The position numbers and the translations under genes are program-made. Of a stretch of DNA of 64,000 bases, positions 22,590 through 34,980 are shown piece after piece. The notes under the pieces were generated by a model. It did no database searches. It worked only from the letters and a program-made list of their open reading frames with translations, and was not told where the DNA came from. This DNA comes from Pomacea canaliculata (taxonomy: Eukaryota > Mollusca > Gastropoda > Architaenioglossa > Ampullariidae). The number at the start of each line of letters is the position of its first letter. Positions within the stretch are counted from its first letter, which is position 1. The DNA lies in contig NC_037603.1 of assembly GCF_003073045.1 (NCBI RefSeq), forward strand, positions 13,770,192-13,834,191, given 5' to 3'.

Positions 22590-24648
22590 AGTATTCAGTA
22601 CCTGGACTAAAAAGTCTCATAGTGTGAAACCACCTCGAGGTGGAAGCACTTTCCCGTTAATGCAAGGAAGCAGCCAATTATTTTTTTCTTCGCTCCAAGC
22701 ACACCATTATAAAATAATCTAATTCGGGTTTGCTCAATGTACTTGCGACACATATGTTATCACCCTTCCCTCCCAATGCGGTTATTAACACCTGTTTTGA
22801 GAGACCTAGATTGGTTCGTTGACTCTGTCGCGCACGTGACAATCGCTCGATGATGACACTATTAAGAAAGCTTATTTATGCTTCCTGTCTGTAAAGGGAT
22901 GGCATGTGTAAAACTTTTTACAGTGTAGCAGGACCACGTGATCACCTACTATAATGAAAGCGTATGACATTTTTGTTTCAGTAATGCTCCATTCTTTGCC
23001 ATATTCGTCTTTGATATTAATGAGTTTAAGAGTTAATGTCGATATCTTAGAAAGCTTGCTTCGAGTGGACTCCAGAAACTTAACCACTTATCTGATGTTT
23101 TGCTTCTTGTTCACAGGATATTTTGTTAAATCGAAATGAAAGCACCGCTGAAAACGGAATAGATCGCTAATTAGTTTATATTTAGTAACGCTTATGGACG
23201 TGCAAAACTTTAGCTTCAGAAATGTGGCGAAAATTATGAAACTGATCTTGTCTTTCCAGACTTCTCCGTCGATTGTACACGGCATCAACAACGTTAACGA
23301 ATGATGGTGATCATGATGATTATGGTGGTGGTGAGGGTGGTGGTGGTGGCGGCGTTATGATAATCATTATCATGAAAACGAAATAAAAGAACTTAGCTTT
23401 ACTATTAAATGCACATATATTATGTTAAAAAGTATTATATCACCGCTGTGTTGTGTTTATCAGGAAATATGCTCCCAGAAATTCTTGCCGCTGGGGACAC
23501 TGCATTGCTGACATTACCTATTACCTCAGATGGTAAAGTTTAACTCGTCCAATCAGAAGCTGGTTTGAGAAAGCGTGTATTAGACTAAAAGATGCATTGT
23601 CCTCTGATTTCAAGCCTGCAGTGGGACCTTCTTAGCCGGGCAGTCGCTTGCTCGCCTTAGGAGTCCACTGTCCGGTCCTCGGCTGTGATTTAGGCAAAAG
23701 AAGTTTGTTAAATTTCTTTCCCTGAATTGTTGTGATTTGGACTGTTAAACAGTCGCCTTCAAGCTTGTCATCGCACAGTCGCTGATGTATCAAGGTCTCT
23801 ACGCTTACAATGACCGTTGGCGTTATAATCAAAAAGAGTCGCTTTTGTTTGTTTGTTTGTTTGTTTGTTTGTTTGTTTGTTTGTTTGTTTGTTTTTTGCG
23901 CGATATTTCTGTCTGCAAAGTGTAGGTCACTGTAGCAGCTGAGCTTCAGTAGAAACTTCATAATAAGGTTAACATACTTTCAGAAGAACTTTACTAGCTT
24001 GTGGGTGATGGCAAGGTTGCAGACTGTATCCGAGTTGATGGCTTCTCATCATCAGTAGTGGCTACGCAATACTTTAATTTTGTGAGAGGAGGAGTAAAAC
24101 GCTTTTAGCCTGCCTTTGAAGGCAAATTTATTTATATTTATTTATTATCTGGTTCACAATTACTGATTTCCTGGTTGTCGGTGCTAAAACAGAATAATTT
24201 TGATTTAAAGAAACTCGTTTAGTAGACACTGTAAAGCGGGTGACGTTTCGGTTACGAATTTTTTATGTTAGGGGAAAAAATTACCCTTGTCCTCCATTGT
24301 CTCCATCGTTATGTTTTGCCTGTCGGTTATTCGTGACTAATCACGATCAATTGAAGTGTATAGCCACTTTGATCACTTGCTGGTGCAATAGCTCCGATAT
24401 AACCAGTGGATGACTGTTTGTTGGTGTGCTAAACATGTATCAGGTCATTACGATAGAATCTATGTACTTAGGGAAGTACTAATCCCCAAAAGTCGAAAAA
24501 CCTGTTCATTTGTCTAGGTTCCGCCCATTATGTTCTAGGATACTGGCAAAATCTGTCGATTTGTAGGAAATATTATCGTTTTAAAATTTCAGAGTAGCCA
24601 GCTCCTGGAGCCGTCGTACAGTGGCTTGATGGTGGTTTCGGATCACCT
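22590..24648. other. Intergenic, microsatellites only
   Basis: No conserved coding signal. A (GTTT)n array of about 13 units occupies 23845-23896, and a GGTGGT-rich patch lies at 23316-23350. The rest is unassigned. Confidence 0.5.
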
Positions 24649-24970
24649 TCAACATAACTTTACTTGGGTAAAATTAATGATCAGACTCATCCTGCAATAG
24701 TTCTTACACTGCTCCACTCTGCTTCTCTTAGGCAGGGGTGCGACTAGTGACTGCGTCCATTCTTGAGCCACTGCTTGCCCAGATCTTCCGATACAATGTG
24801 GAACCTTCACTATGTCTTCTTCGCCACCTTTGATCAACTCCGCTGGAGTATTGTCCATCACGAGGGATTTTCCTCCCTTCAGGCTCAAAATAGCCTGGTT
24901 GATCCTCTTCACATAGGACTTGCAGGTCTTCTGGGTCAGCGTTCGTTTCGTGCCTGAGGCGTCTTTTTTC
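24649..24970 (-). mobile_element. LINE reverse-transcriptase fragment
   Basis: The minus-strand frame reads 'RINQAILSLKGGKSLVMDN', 'PAELIKGGEEDIVKV', 'EWTQSLVAPLPKRS' and 'EQCKNYCRMSLI'. This is the N-terminal RT block of non-LTR retrotransposons ('AI..LKNGKAPGPDNIPAELIK', 'W.QSLIVPLPKKG', 'C.NYRTISLI'). The frame stays open across it, but the catalytic YADD region and the element ends are not present. It is a 5'- and 3'-truncated copy of an old L1/Jockey-like family. Confidence 0.75.
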
Positions 24971-26474
24971 GTCCGATTAGGAGATGAAGATAAAATTAGG
25001 TGAAGAAAAATATGAGAAGAAACGGCTTGCAACATACTGTCAGGATTAGGAATGCTTCTGTTCTCAATAATAATAATAAAACAGGTAAAGAGAAGCATGC
25101 ACAAAGCAATGACAAACAAAGCAACTGAATTTTTAAGCTTTATTTTATTTGGTCTCTTTTCCCTTTACCCTTCGTTCTCTAATTTTAAAGCGAGGATAAT
25201 AATATTGAATATTTTCAGTTCATTGCCTCTGGTGACCGACATACGGTACTCCATCTGGTTTTGGGCATAATGTTCTTACTTTTCAAACGATGCAAATGGA
25301 CATCAGCCTGTGACACAATGCCATTTACATCGCAAAGCCGATTTTCGTTGCAGCTTTCTACTGCCCCTCCAAAGTGCAACAAAATCTAGCATTTTTCAGA
25401 ATTGCATGTATATCTTGATTCTGTGGACAAGCTGCCTGTCCATTTCTACGACAGCCGAGCTGTTAAAATATATCCGTAACAAAAGACATACTTGTCTTTT
25501 AAAGACGAAGAAGCAAGAAAAGTATTTCATGATAATTTTTGAACTTTGACAACAAAATTATGGTGTAAATACCTGTCTTTTTTCTTCTGGATTAATCATT
25601 TCTTGAGCTGTGACAAAAATCTTAATTCTTCTAGTACAGATAGTGGAACTGATAATGCACCAATATCCCCCACCCTAAAAAAAAGGTAATCATCAATTCC
25701 ATGTCGGTTTGTTGATGAACATGACAAGTTGAAGGACATGGCGGATTACATTCACGCACATTTAATATTTGTGTGTGTGTGTGTGTTTTCCATTGTCACA
25801 CTCGTGATTTTGGAATGTTACATATCGGTGTAAAGTATATGACAGTGCTTATAGACACTGATATTGAATTTATTATTATTTATTATTTAATTATATTTCT
25901 TGCAGTGCAGTTCTTTGTTGTGTGGCTGTGAATGATTCGGTTGGTGTGTGGTAACCTCTGCAAAATAGACCATTATGCGAACAGGTTCATCACAGAAAGA
26001 AGCAGGAGTGGAAAGGTCCAACCTACGACTCATACTCTCGACTCTTGATTACCAGGCAAACATAAACATCTTTATGAAAATATCAAGCAGCAATGAAAAA
26101 TATTACGCGAAAATATCTTTAAATTTTTGTATGTAAAGCTCTTTGAGTCTGGTTGGTGCTGGATAAATTGCTGGATGATCATGGTGATGATTATAATGAT
26201 TATGATGATTATTATTAAAACAATGAAAATTTACAATGCATTTTTGCCATAAATTTATTCGATTGGGCTGGTTTGCTTGTTTTGCTGCTTAAATGTTTAA
26301 GATAACATGCGGGTAATTTCCAGGATATTTTTTACACTTTAAAAGCTATATACATCGCTTTCTATTAATTCATATGTTTAAATCGAGGGTAGATATAAAG
26401 TACATACCTCACCGCTTTAGTCATGCATTGGCTACACAAGAATTCATTTCACCTAGATAGCTCTGAGTAGTATA
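24971..26474. other. Intergenic, no gene recognised
   Basis: AT-rich. It holds a (TG)n run at about 25768-25786 and small 'gatgatnat' repeats near 26180-26215. Short frames here show no family resemblance. The 3' UTR of the claudin-like gene should occupy part of the right end. Confidence 0.5.
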
Positions 26475-27083
26475 TTAGACAACTCTGTGAGCGGCATACT
26501 CGCTGTTTATGCTTTCCACTGTCTGTATATCTCGAGTGTCCTGGCTGCTACTCTTCACAGCAGGAGGCGTGTTTTTGTTACTCAAGGCCATAATAACAGC
26601 GGCGACAAAAGCGACAACGCAGCCGATGAGATCCAAGGCAAAGCTCCAGGAGAAATGGAAGATGACGGTTCCCTCCTCTTTCGGGGTCTTCCCCACAAAG
26701 ACGAGCAGCCCGATGAATCCCACGACGCTGGCGATGCAAGCGACCACTTCCGGTATGCGCGAGAAGCTCCAGAGACACGTCAGCAGGACGACAAAGCCAG
26801 CGGAAAACGCCAACCCGACCACAGCGAGGCACTGCAGGGCCACCACCGCTTTCAGCCATTCCGGAGGGTCGCCGAGACTAGAGGCGCAGGCCACTGACCC
26901 CGCGTGACCGTGGCAGACGTGCCAGAGCCCTCGGTGAATGACGATGGTGTCGTCTACCGTCGTCTTGGAGCCGTACGTCCAGTAAGGAGACACCATCCCC
27001 GCCGTCAAGCAGGCAAAGCCGAAGTACAGGAGGACGATGCTGATTTTGTACCACGTGATCTTTCGAACCGGAAGTAACGCCAT
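26475..27083 (-). CDS. Claudin/PMP22-superfamily four-helix membrane protein
   Basis: Intact 202-aa single-exon frame. Four hydrophobic helices lie at about 12-30, 77-104, 111-130 and 143-166. The first extracellular loop has the superfamily signature: W35, then G52-L53-W54, C57 and C66 (W-GLW-C-C), the pattern of claudins, EMPs and related tetraspan proteins. The C-terminal tail (167-202) is polar, cytoplasmic and ends 'AAHRVV', which could bind a PDZ domain. Such proteins seal or organise cell junctions or act as channel subunits; the exact role cannot be read from sequence. The gene is more GC-rich than its surroundings. The start ATG is the only one ahead of helix 1. Confidence 0.85.
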   Translation of the reverse strand: MALLPVRKITWYKISIVLLYFGFACLTAGMVSPYWTYGSKTTVDDTIVIHRGLWHVCHGHAGSVACASSLGDPPEWLKAVVALQCLAVVGLAFSAGFVVLLTCLWSFSRIPEVVACIASVVGFIGLLVFVGKTPKEEGTVIFHFSWSFALDLIGCVVAFVAAVIMALSNKNTPPAVKSSSQDTRDIQTVESINSEYAAHRVV

Positions 27084-28859
27084 GATTCTGCGAACACTTT
27101 TATGGATTAGAATTTATTTATTATCATGTGATCACTTTGTCAGTAACAGCTGTCAACTATTAATCAAAAGAACTGATTTTTTTTTTTGGAAGGGTAAGGA
27201 GGGGGAAACATCATTCTTTTCGTTTTTAGGAAATTTCCATGCCCATGATATGCACTAGAAAATATTACCAGCCCCAAGTATAGGAATGAATACATGTTAA
27301 GCATTAAACTGAAGAGGAGAAACTTGTCATTCCACCTGTAACTGAGATTAATGCTCCACTTTGTGATTATAAAGGCTAAAGCAGGAACAAGGGCGAATGG
27401 GCGTTGTTAACGGCGAAAGAGAAAAAGGAGGAACCAGTCTGCCTCACGGATAAACAGAACGAAGACAACGTTGTGTTGACAGTATAAACATTATTTACAG
27501 TACAGAAACATGCAGTATAACATTCATCAAAAACACTTCCCTTTCTTCTCTCCATTGGCAAAAATCTTGGATAAAATAAACATCTAATACATCAAAAATA
27601 AATCCTTTTACACAAATAATCTTATGCTATTCGGGTTCGACTGTTCATGCTATTTATGTTTTCTAGCCACCAAAGAAACATTGCATTTCATCAATGAGAA
27701 AGCTAAATATATTTCACTAAAAGATAATGGTAATTTATCAATACGAAAGCATGGCCTTTGGTCAGTGCTGAAACAACATGACTCTCCTGACTGCAATATT
27801 TACATCTCAGACAGCTAGATACCAGCTATGAATTGAAAGAATTGACCTACCATATGGTTGCTGCATATGGTCGAGGCAGCTGTAAGTCTTTGTAAGCTGT
27901 TGCCTCTTTGTTTTGCTTCGAAGCTCAAGCTTGCAAGTGTCCCTCAGACAGAGGGCAATGACGATGTAGGGCGGTGCAGGCGCCAGCGGCAGAAATCCAT
28001 GAATTAATGCCGCGGATCGAGACTGGAAAAGCCGGTTTTCGAATTTCCATAAAAATTTCGGTCTCTGCCAGGTAGGCTGTTAAAAACAAAGCAATTAAAA
28101 AACTCAATAGTTCTGAGAACACCGCAGCTATAATCGTCGTCCATCTGACAACAACACGGGACATAATGGCAAGTGTTGTTTACGGCGTAGGCATTATGTT
28201 TGGGTAGGAACTTTTGTTGGTTTATCACTAAGTTAACAAAGGACGGCATTAACTGTCTACAGTAAATAGTGTACATTAGCCAATAAATGAAATTTAAAGT
28301 CCAAGGTAATTTAAAAAAGTTTAATTTCTCAACAAAATTTAATAACAAGAGCTTTTTTTTTCATCGTTAAATTTTAGTTTATTTTGAACCACCCATAATT
28401 TTATCTCCAATGTGCACGTATCTAAAATGTGAAAGAGGGTGCATGCTGAGAAGAGGTAAAAATGTTAAGCTGAGTAATTTATGCATTGAATTGACTAGAA
28501 ATACCCTTTGACTGAAATAATAGCGAGAAAGGCTTGGTGTGTAAAATAAACAAAATCGGCCATAGCACTGACCCCCCGGGTCAAAGGTGTTACTGCTGGT
28601 CAACCAATTTGGTCTGAGTTCTACCCAGAATGTAAGACTCCAACCGTGGTAGGGCATAAACAAACGGCAGTGAGACGACAGAACAAGAGTGAATAATGTT
28701 GCCAAAGGCTGCTCATTGGCCTGACAAGGCGAGTATCGACACTTGCTCCTTATCCGCTGAACTCAAAATCACATTAATCACTTTCAACAAATCCATTTCT
28801 GTGTTGTGGAATGGTCGATAGGCAGACTATTGAGGGATGTTAACTGTTGTTTCAATGCG
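27084..28859. other. Intergenic, no gene firmly supported
   Basis: Short open frames occur on both strands. A minus-strand frame at 27925-28164 starts with a hydrophobic stretch ('TIIAAVFSELLSFLIALFLT') but has no recognised family and no poly(A) or splice support. Plus-strand exon-like pieces at 27667-27889 and nearby need frame changes to read through, so I do not call them. Confidence 0.4.
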
Positions 28860-29060
28860 ATTGTTTTCCTACCCTTAGGAGAAGAAGACCAAAATCGAAA
28901 ACTGGTGACTGTGATTTTTCAAATTGTTTACTCCAAGGGAAGACCTTCGGAAGGGGTCTTGCCATTCCAGTTTTGAAGGAGGTAGAGAACACGCCTGATA
29001 TTGAATTTTTATTGATGATTTGAGTCATGGACGTGTAGACCAGATCGACACACACAGAAG
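28860..29060 (-). mobile_element. Possible LINE RT fragment
   Basis: The minus frame includes 'FKTGMARPLPKV', similar to the LINE block 'FKTA.VRPLLKK', and later 'PVFDFGLLLLRVGK', weakly like 'RPVSNLPFLSKVIEK'. The similarity is short, and the assignment is tentative. Confidence 0.3.
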
Positions 29061-29234
29061 GTTGGTCGGGATAGGGTCAGTGACCTGTTTTAACCTGAGA
29101 ACAATGTTCTTAGAATCATTTTGAGACACCGGTCTGATTTGATGAATGCACATTGTGAAAACGGGACACTGTTATGAAAGGGCAACGACTACAACTTTTG
29201 CAGAAATCACACTTTGAGATTTCCTCGTATAAAA

Positions 29235-29400
29235 CCGTGGATTTGGCTTTTATATAAGATGCAACTTGGTTGCAGTACGTTTCCCAATATCATAATCTAC
29301 TTGTAGACAGGCGAGAATTATACCAGGCAGACTCGAACCTGTCGCACTTTGCCTTCAAAAACAAGTCGCTATACCTGATAGATACATGTTCTTTGGTGAG
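29235..29400 (-). mobile_element. Possible tRNA-derived SINE
   Basis: On the minus strand 'GACAGGTTCGAGTCTGCCTG' contains a B-box-like GGTTCGAGTC, preceded at about the right distance by 'TATAGCGACTTG', a weak A box. A downstream phrase 'tgatattgggaaacgtactg' looks like a SINE body. Read the other way, the same DNA gives an attractive but probably accidental open frame. Confidence 0.35.
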
Positions 29401-29629
29401 TAGGTATGATTTGAATGATGGTGAATGAATCTGCTAACCCATGTGACGGCCATTTAACACTGATAGCTGTATTCTTGTACAAATTCGTGCATGCGAGTGC
29501 CTCAAACCCATTTTTGTTGGTAAGACGCTGTTAAGAGATGAGGACCTGGCAGAGCTGTTAGCCATCTCCTCTCCAGAAGAACTGTCCGAATACTTCTACA
29601 TTTCCAAACAAAACATGATATTGTAGCTT

Positions 29630-32600
29630 ACATTACTAATTATAATGTGATGATATTACTGTTGACTGGCATCGCTGAAAACATTGCTTTGGTGTGTAAA
29701 TAATAGCATGTGAGATCACAGCACATGTTTCACTCTTTTGTAAATAAAGACTGTATTATTTCTTGAAAATAAGCATTTAATCATTTATGTAAATGGCCAA
29801 AGTGAAATAAAAAAACATTAATTTTGCTCACATTTAGATCTTTATTAAAGGAACAATGATGAGGTGTTGTTATTAGTCAGTTGCTCAAAAAGTGAACCTC
29901 TGCATAAATCACACACCTCTGAGGACACATTCATAATATCAGTTTATCATTTAACATTAAAACTGGCGAAAAAAAGCTGGACTAAAATAAAATACAACTA
30001 CAAACACAATGATCCAAAAATAGCATCTACAAAAAGAATGGCATCTGTGACCATCTTGTGTGCGCATGGAATTATTATATATGTTGTGTGCATGTTCGGC
30101 TCTATCCTTACCAACCTTCTGTTTGACTAATACATTCTTGCCTCAGCAAAACCATGTTTTATGATTGTGTGCATGCAAGTGTATTCTATGTACTTTTCTT
30201 TCATCTCTTTATCTTCCTTTCCATGTATTATATTGCAGTAAACAAATATGCAAATACTAAACTCGTGACAAATGTAAAAATGAAAGTATGAAACCAGAAC
30301 AAACTTAAAATTTTAAAGAGCGTGTCCCAAGTCATTTTATTAGGTAAACTGGGAAAAAAATAAGTTACTTGGGCAGAAATGTATCAAACAAATGTACATG
30401 CTCAAACAAATATTGCATAACAACATATACTCTTGCATGGAACAGGCTGAGCAATGAAGACAGCTAGCTAAGGTACACAGCTGCTTGTTTAGCTGAATGT
30501 TTCATGAAGGAAATAGTCTTTATGAGGTCTTAGCTTCAAGACAGCCCCCTCCCCCAACCCGACTGCAATATAAAATTTACACAGATGTCAATGAAAGAGA
30601 GTAATAAATGTGTCATCACATGAGAAATGGACAAAAAACATAACTCTGGTCAGTTGATGTTGTCTCTTGTTCTTTTCAGTGTCTCAAATTTTTTACATGC
30701 CTATAGCCTATAAACATGCAAACATGCATAATTATACACTAAGACTTTTTATTGGTTTTTTAATATTAAAGATTCTGATTCCTCTCTCAGTCTCATCATC
30801 AAATCCAAAATAATTTAACAAGTTGCAATTTTCATAACAATATTTAATAATAATGTTAATAGCTTTACCCCACCACCATTTGTAACACTAATTAATGCCC
30901 ATAACACAAAATCACTTAAAGGAAAATGGTTTTCTCAAATTTGAGATCTGCTGTGGCTGTTCATGTCCTGTCTGTTGTAAGCAATGTCCCATCAGGCCAT
31001 TTCCTCAATGATATTCTAACTCAGATACAAATAACATTCCAAGTTGAACTACTTTATATAATGATGTTAATAAAACCTGCTTATTGTTACACTTTCTACA
31101 CACCACAACTATTGCAAATATAACAAAGCAGAAACAAGCAGAAACGCTTGCAACATTTCTATGATCTGTTGAGATCCTTGGAATGTATGGCAATTGATCC
31201 AAATAATAATAATGGTGTGAGCTTTTATAGCACTGTATCACAGCAAAAGCCAGGCTTTACATACATTACAAACAAAAAAAACACAAGACAGACAAAATCC
31301 CCGTGGCTCTGTTAAGTTTACAGGAATGCCAGGTTGTTGTTCTGCTGGATGCAATGTAATGCTTAAAATTATCCAAGAATTATAGGAACATTTTGTATTC
31401 CAAGTGGTATTTAACAGCATTAATTCTACTATTTTCACACACAAGTTTTCATAAGACAGGCTATACTGATAGGGACTGATCATTTTGTGGTATTTAACAG
31501 CATTAATTCTGTTTCCAACCCAGTATTACAACAAACTGAATTATTCAGCTGAACATTTTGGACAAATGTGATTTATCACATTACGTTAATACTTACATTA
31601 ATGCTTCTGTGATTACTGGCATCTGTGTACACTATCAAAATTACCAACAGCAAAAAAGTTCATGCTTAAGAAAAAGAGAGAGAGAGAGAGTGTGTGCGCT
31701 TCAGACACTATGACAGATGAACAGGAATGAAGACTATGAGGTAAAGAAGAGAAGTACACTAAATATTAAGAATCATTCACCTGGATCAAACGTGTTACAT
31801 CAAAACAGTTATTTACTTGATATACAAATAAACAAGCAAATCTTGATCTGATATGTAAGTGTTCGTGCTTTCACTTCAAAACCTTAATTTAAAAGAATGT
31901 TAGGAAGTGGTAAATACATTAATTAAGCAATTACATTCTGATGTGTAAAGTGCATCAAGAAGTATAAGTTAATATTTACAAAAACTAGTATTTTGACAAA
32001 CCCACCAGTGCAGTTTCTGAAAAAAACCATATCGACATCTTCACATGTAATTAATTTATAGTCTCTCAAAATTCCCCTGCACTTGTATAAAAACTAAAAT
32101 GCTGCGGAACCCGCCCCCTCCCCCCACCCAACAGGTGGCCATAGTCCATGAAAGGCGCCAATTAAGTAGTTAGGTAGGCTAATGATCATTACCTATATCA
32201 TTTGTCCTTCCACAAAAAAGCTGCCACTAATTACATTGGCTGAACCATACCAAATTTTATATTTGAATGTGAGCAGTTTACTAGGATATGTACAATGTTG
32301 TCTTTTTTAAATTTTGAAAAGGGACACAAAAGTAGCATGACAATAAGTGTAAGCATTCAGTTTTCTCAAACAAAAACAGAAACCACCTGTTCTTACAACC
32401 AACAGATTGTGCTATGATCAATGCAATTCATTTTAAGTGGTAGAAATTCTTCCTAAAAACTCATCATTTCTTCATGTCATTAACCTCCATGCTAAGGCAC
32501 TTCAACTGTGCCACATCTCAGCTATTTTTAGGAGCTGAAAAAATAATAGATTTTTAGTCTCGAATAAAGTATTTTTAATATTGCTTCAGAAGTTGAAGGA

Positions 32601-33205
32601 AAAGGATAAAGCTAATGTTTTCAAATTGACAAAAAAACAAATTCAGTTTTTCATCTTGTAAATTAAAAAAAATGCATACTTCTAAAAACTGCATATTTTA
32701 GAAAGATGCAAATTTTCAGCATACATGACGTAAAAGTGATTTCAAACTGACCAGAATTATGCTACACTTGAATGTTTAAAGAGGTCTTCAAGAGGATAAT
32801 GAAATTTCAAATGCTATAAAAATATAACTGGCTGATAGATCAGAGAATATTTGGAAAAATATACTGACATTTTAAGCATTATAATATTACACAATGCATA
32901 GAAATTTAAGTTTACAAAAGAAATCACTATACCTGGAATGCATTTTATGAAATGGGTGGACAAAAAATCCACTACTGGGGTGAATACAATTTTTACTAAG
33001 TGAACAGATTTAGAAATACACAGCACGTGAAAAAAGTGTTGGATAACTTAAATATTTTAAGATCATCTAAGTAAAAAGAAGTTTATGTCATGTGTTATGC
33101 CAAAACAATCAACAGGCCTGTACTTTTAGCCTGTTTTGCATCATTTTTCCATGGTAGCTTACTGGTCACCTTTATCCTGCCTGAGTTTTGTTGTCACAAC
33201 CATGG
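29630..33205 (-). other. AT-rich stretch, probably part 3' UTR of the membrane-protein gene
   Basis: No conserved frame on either strand. It includes an AATAAA at 29743-29748, a (GA)n run at about 31676-31691, and C-rich patches near 30545 and 32110. Part of it may be the 3' UTR of the minus-strand gene ending at 33206; no end can be fixed. Confidence 0.35.
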
Positions 33206-34980
33206 TTATATATGGACGTTCACTCCCGTCTCTTGATCCTGTTCACTAGTACTGAAGGTCACTGGCTCCTGGGAGTTGCGGAATAATTTGTATGACCATG
33301 CCACATGGCGAAGGTAGCCATTTCTCACTCCCCAGCGAAGGATAATGATGGCAATAGAAACACAGATAACGAGCAGGCCCAGAGAGATTCCCACTGGTAA
33401 ACCAACTGACATGGCGCTGGAGCCAGATACTATACGAAATTTAGATCCTGCTGAAGAAATTAATATTAAACAGATGAGTTTCCCTGCATGAGTCAATAGC
33501 ATGCATCCGTAAATATGCAAATATATGGGTGTGTGTAGAAAAAAATTAATCAGCGCTGATTCGAACAGGACATTATACAGGACACTTTATACAGTTTTTA
33601 AAAGCGTATTTCCCTAAAATTTAAAATTTACATCACAATTTCTTACAAGTTATTAAAAAAACTGGTTCATGGCAGCTTTATAGTCTGCTAAAATCAAAGC
33701 ATTTAAAATATACAGTTCACATTCCTATGTTTTAATGCCGAAACATATGCTAGAAGTGGTCATAAGTGGTCTGAAGACAGAATATTTGGCATATTTCTCT
33801 TATTCTACTAGCTAGTATGTGGCTAAAATGTTAATTATTTTATCAAATAAATTACTTTTTTCTTTCTCAATTACTATTTCTAAATTCACAAACTTAGTTC
33901 CTAAAACTACTAAAATTAGCATGATTATGCAAAAAGGAAATATAAAAGGTTCTCCTACCCTGTGGTCGAAAATAGATATCACGAAAATCAGTGCCATTTG
34001 GTTTGGTGATGTTCCCAGACAAATAATACAAATTCCCTGATGGCACCATTGTTGCATGAAACTCAAACCCATCAGATCCAAAAAAGTGTTCACTGGACTG
34101 ATATGAAGCCTCAGTCCTAAATGTTACCCAGACATCGTCAATAGAAGTGGCTGCCAAAACAAAAATAATTAAAAATGAAGTATATATATGTATACATTCT
34201 CTGCTATCTGTGCTATGAAAACTAAAAGCAGTGGTGGGAAGTTCCTTGTTTAAGAAAGTATGTGGTGTATAATTTGTCTTGCCTTGTTTCAATATTTCAA
34301 AAATTCCTCATCATCCATGCATACACAGTCTCTTCCTCCCCCCTGCCCCCTCACAACTCTCTCTGTCTTACTGCTAAACAACTACTCAGTATTTTAATCA
34401 GTGAGTTAAGTGAAGATCATACCTAACATATCAAAATGAGTACTATTAGCCTTAAATGTAAGTGATGCACCACGATTCCTGTCAGGCTGAACAGAAAGAA
34501 TCTTTAAACTGCATGCGTAGCTTCTTTCCCTGTATAAGTAGTTGCCGTTCCAATCTGTATAATTAATTAACTGCATCTTCCACAATGGTAGTGACTGCTG
34601 TCCGCCTGTATATAAACAGTAAATAATTTCTTTTACACATCACATAATTCTAAATATCACCATAATAATTACTCACTTATTCAACACCCTACATCATCTG
34701 ATGTCATGAGCTTCTGCACATAAGCTGATCCAAAAACAAATTTACTTTTTACCTTTAAAAGTGAAATAGGCCATGTTGATATAGTTGTGACATAATAAAT
34801 AAAAGCTCAGTAGATATTATTGAGACATTAAGTGAAAATTCAATTACTCCCAATTATTCTTAGTAGCACTCCCAATTATTCTTCATTACACCAAAAGAAT
34901 AATTAAAATACTGCAAATATTAACACACAAAAAATAAGAAACTTGCATATGCATGTCACAAGCAGCAATAGTCCTGCCAT
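33206..34980 (-). CDS. Unrecognised type I membrane protein, five-exon model
   Basis: I do not recognise the family. Minus-strand exons with good sites: 34423-34605, 33959-34150 and 33206-33447 (stop). All junctions are phase 1 and join cleanly. A short exon 34753-34805 with a good donor fits upstream, and 34943-34980 could be a first exon encoding 'MAGLLLLVTCIC', a plausible signal peptide; these two are less certain. The full model is 708 nt, 235 aa. The ectodomain has several N-glycosylation sequons ('NYTD', 'NSTH', 'NITK', 'NGTD') and 'SIDDVWVTFRTEA'. A single helix 'VGISLGLLVICVSIAIIIL' sits about 60 residues before the end, and a short basic-then-acidic cytoplasmic tail ends 'GVNVHI'. 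It lies on the same strand as the PPxY gene and ECT2. Confidence 0.55.

Noticed and set aside
22369-22620. Minus-strand ORF with a poly-Leu run
   Set aside because: The Leu run is only the translated (ATA)n microsatellite.
26487-26907. Plus-strand ORFs of 136 and 132 aa
   Set aside because: Antisense to the intact claudin-like gene and of biased composition.
27925-28164. 79-aa minus-strand frame with a hydrophobic N-terminus
   Set aside because: No family resemblance, poly(A) signal or splice context; it could be chance in slightly GC-richer DNA.
27667-29395. Series of plus-strand exon-like open pieces (27667-27889, 27920-28073, 28875-28990, 29259-29395)
   Set aside because: Each looks coding by eye, but joining them needs frame changes, their phases do not link, and two of them read better on the other strand as LINE RT and SINE sequence.
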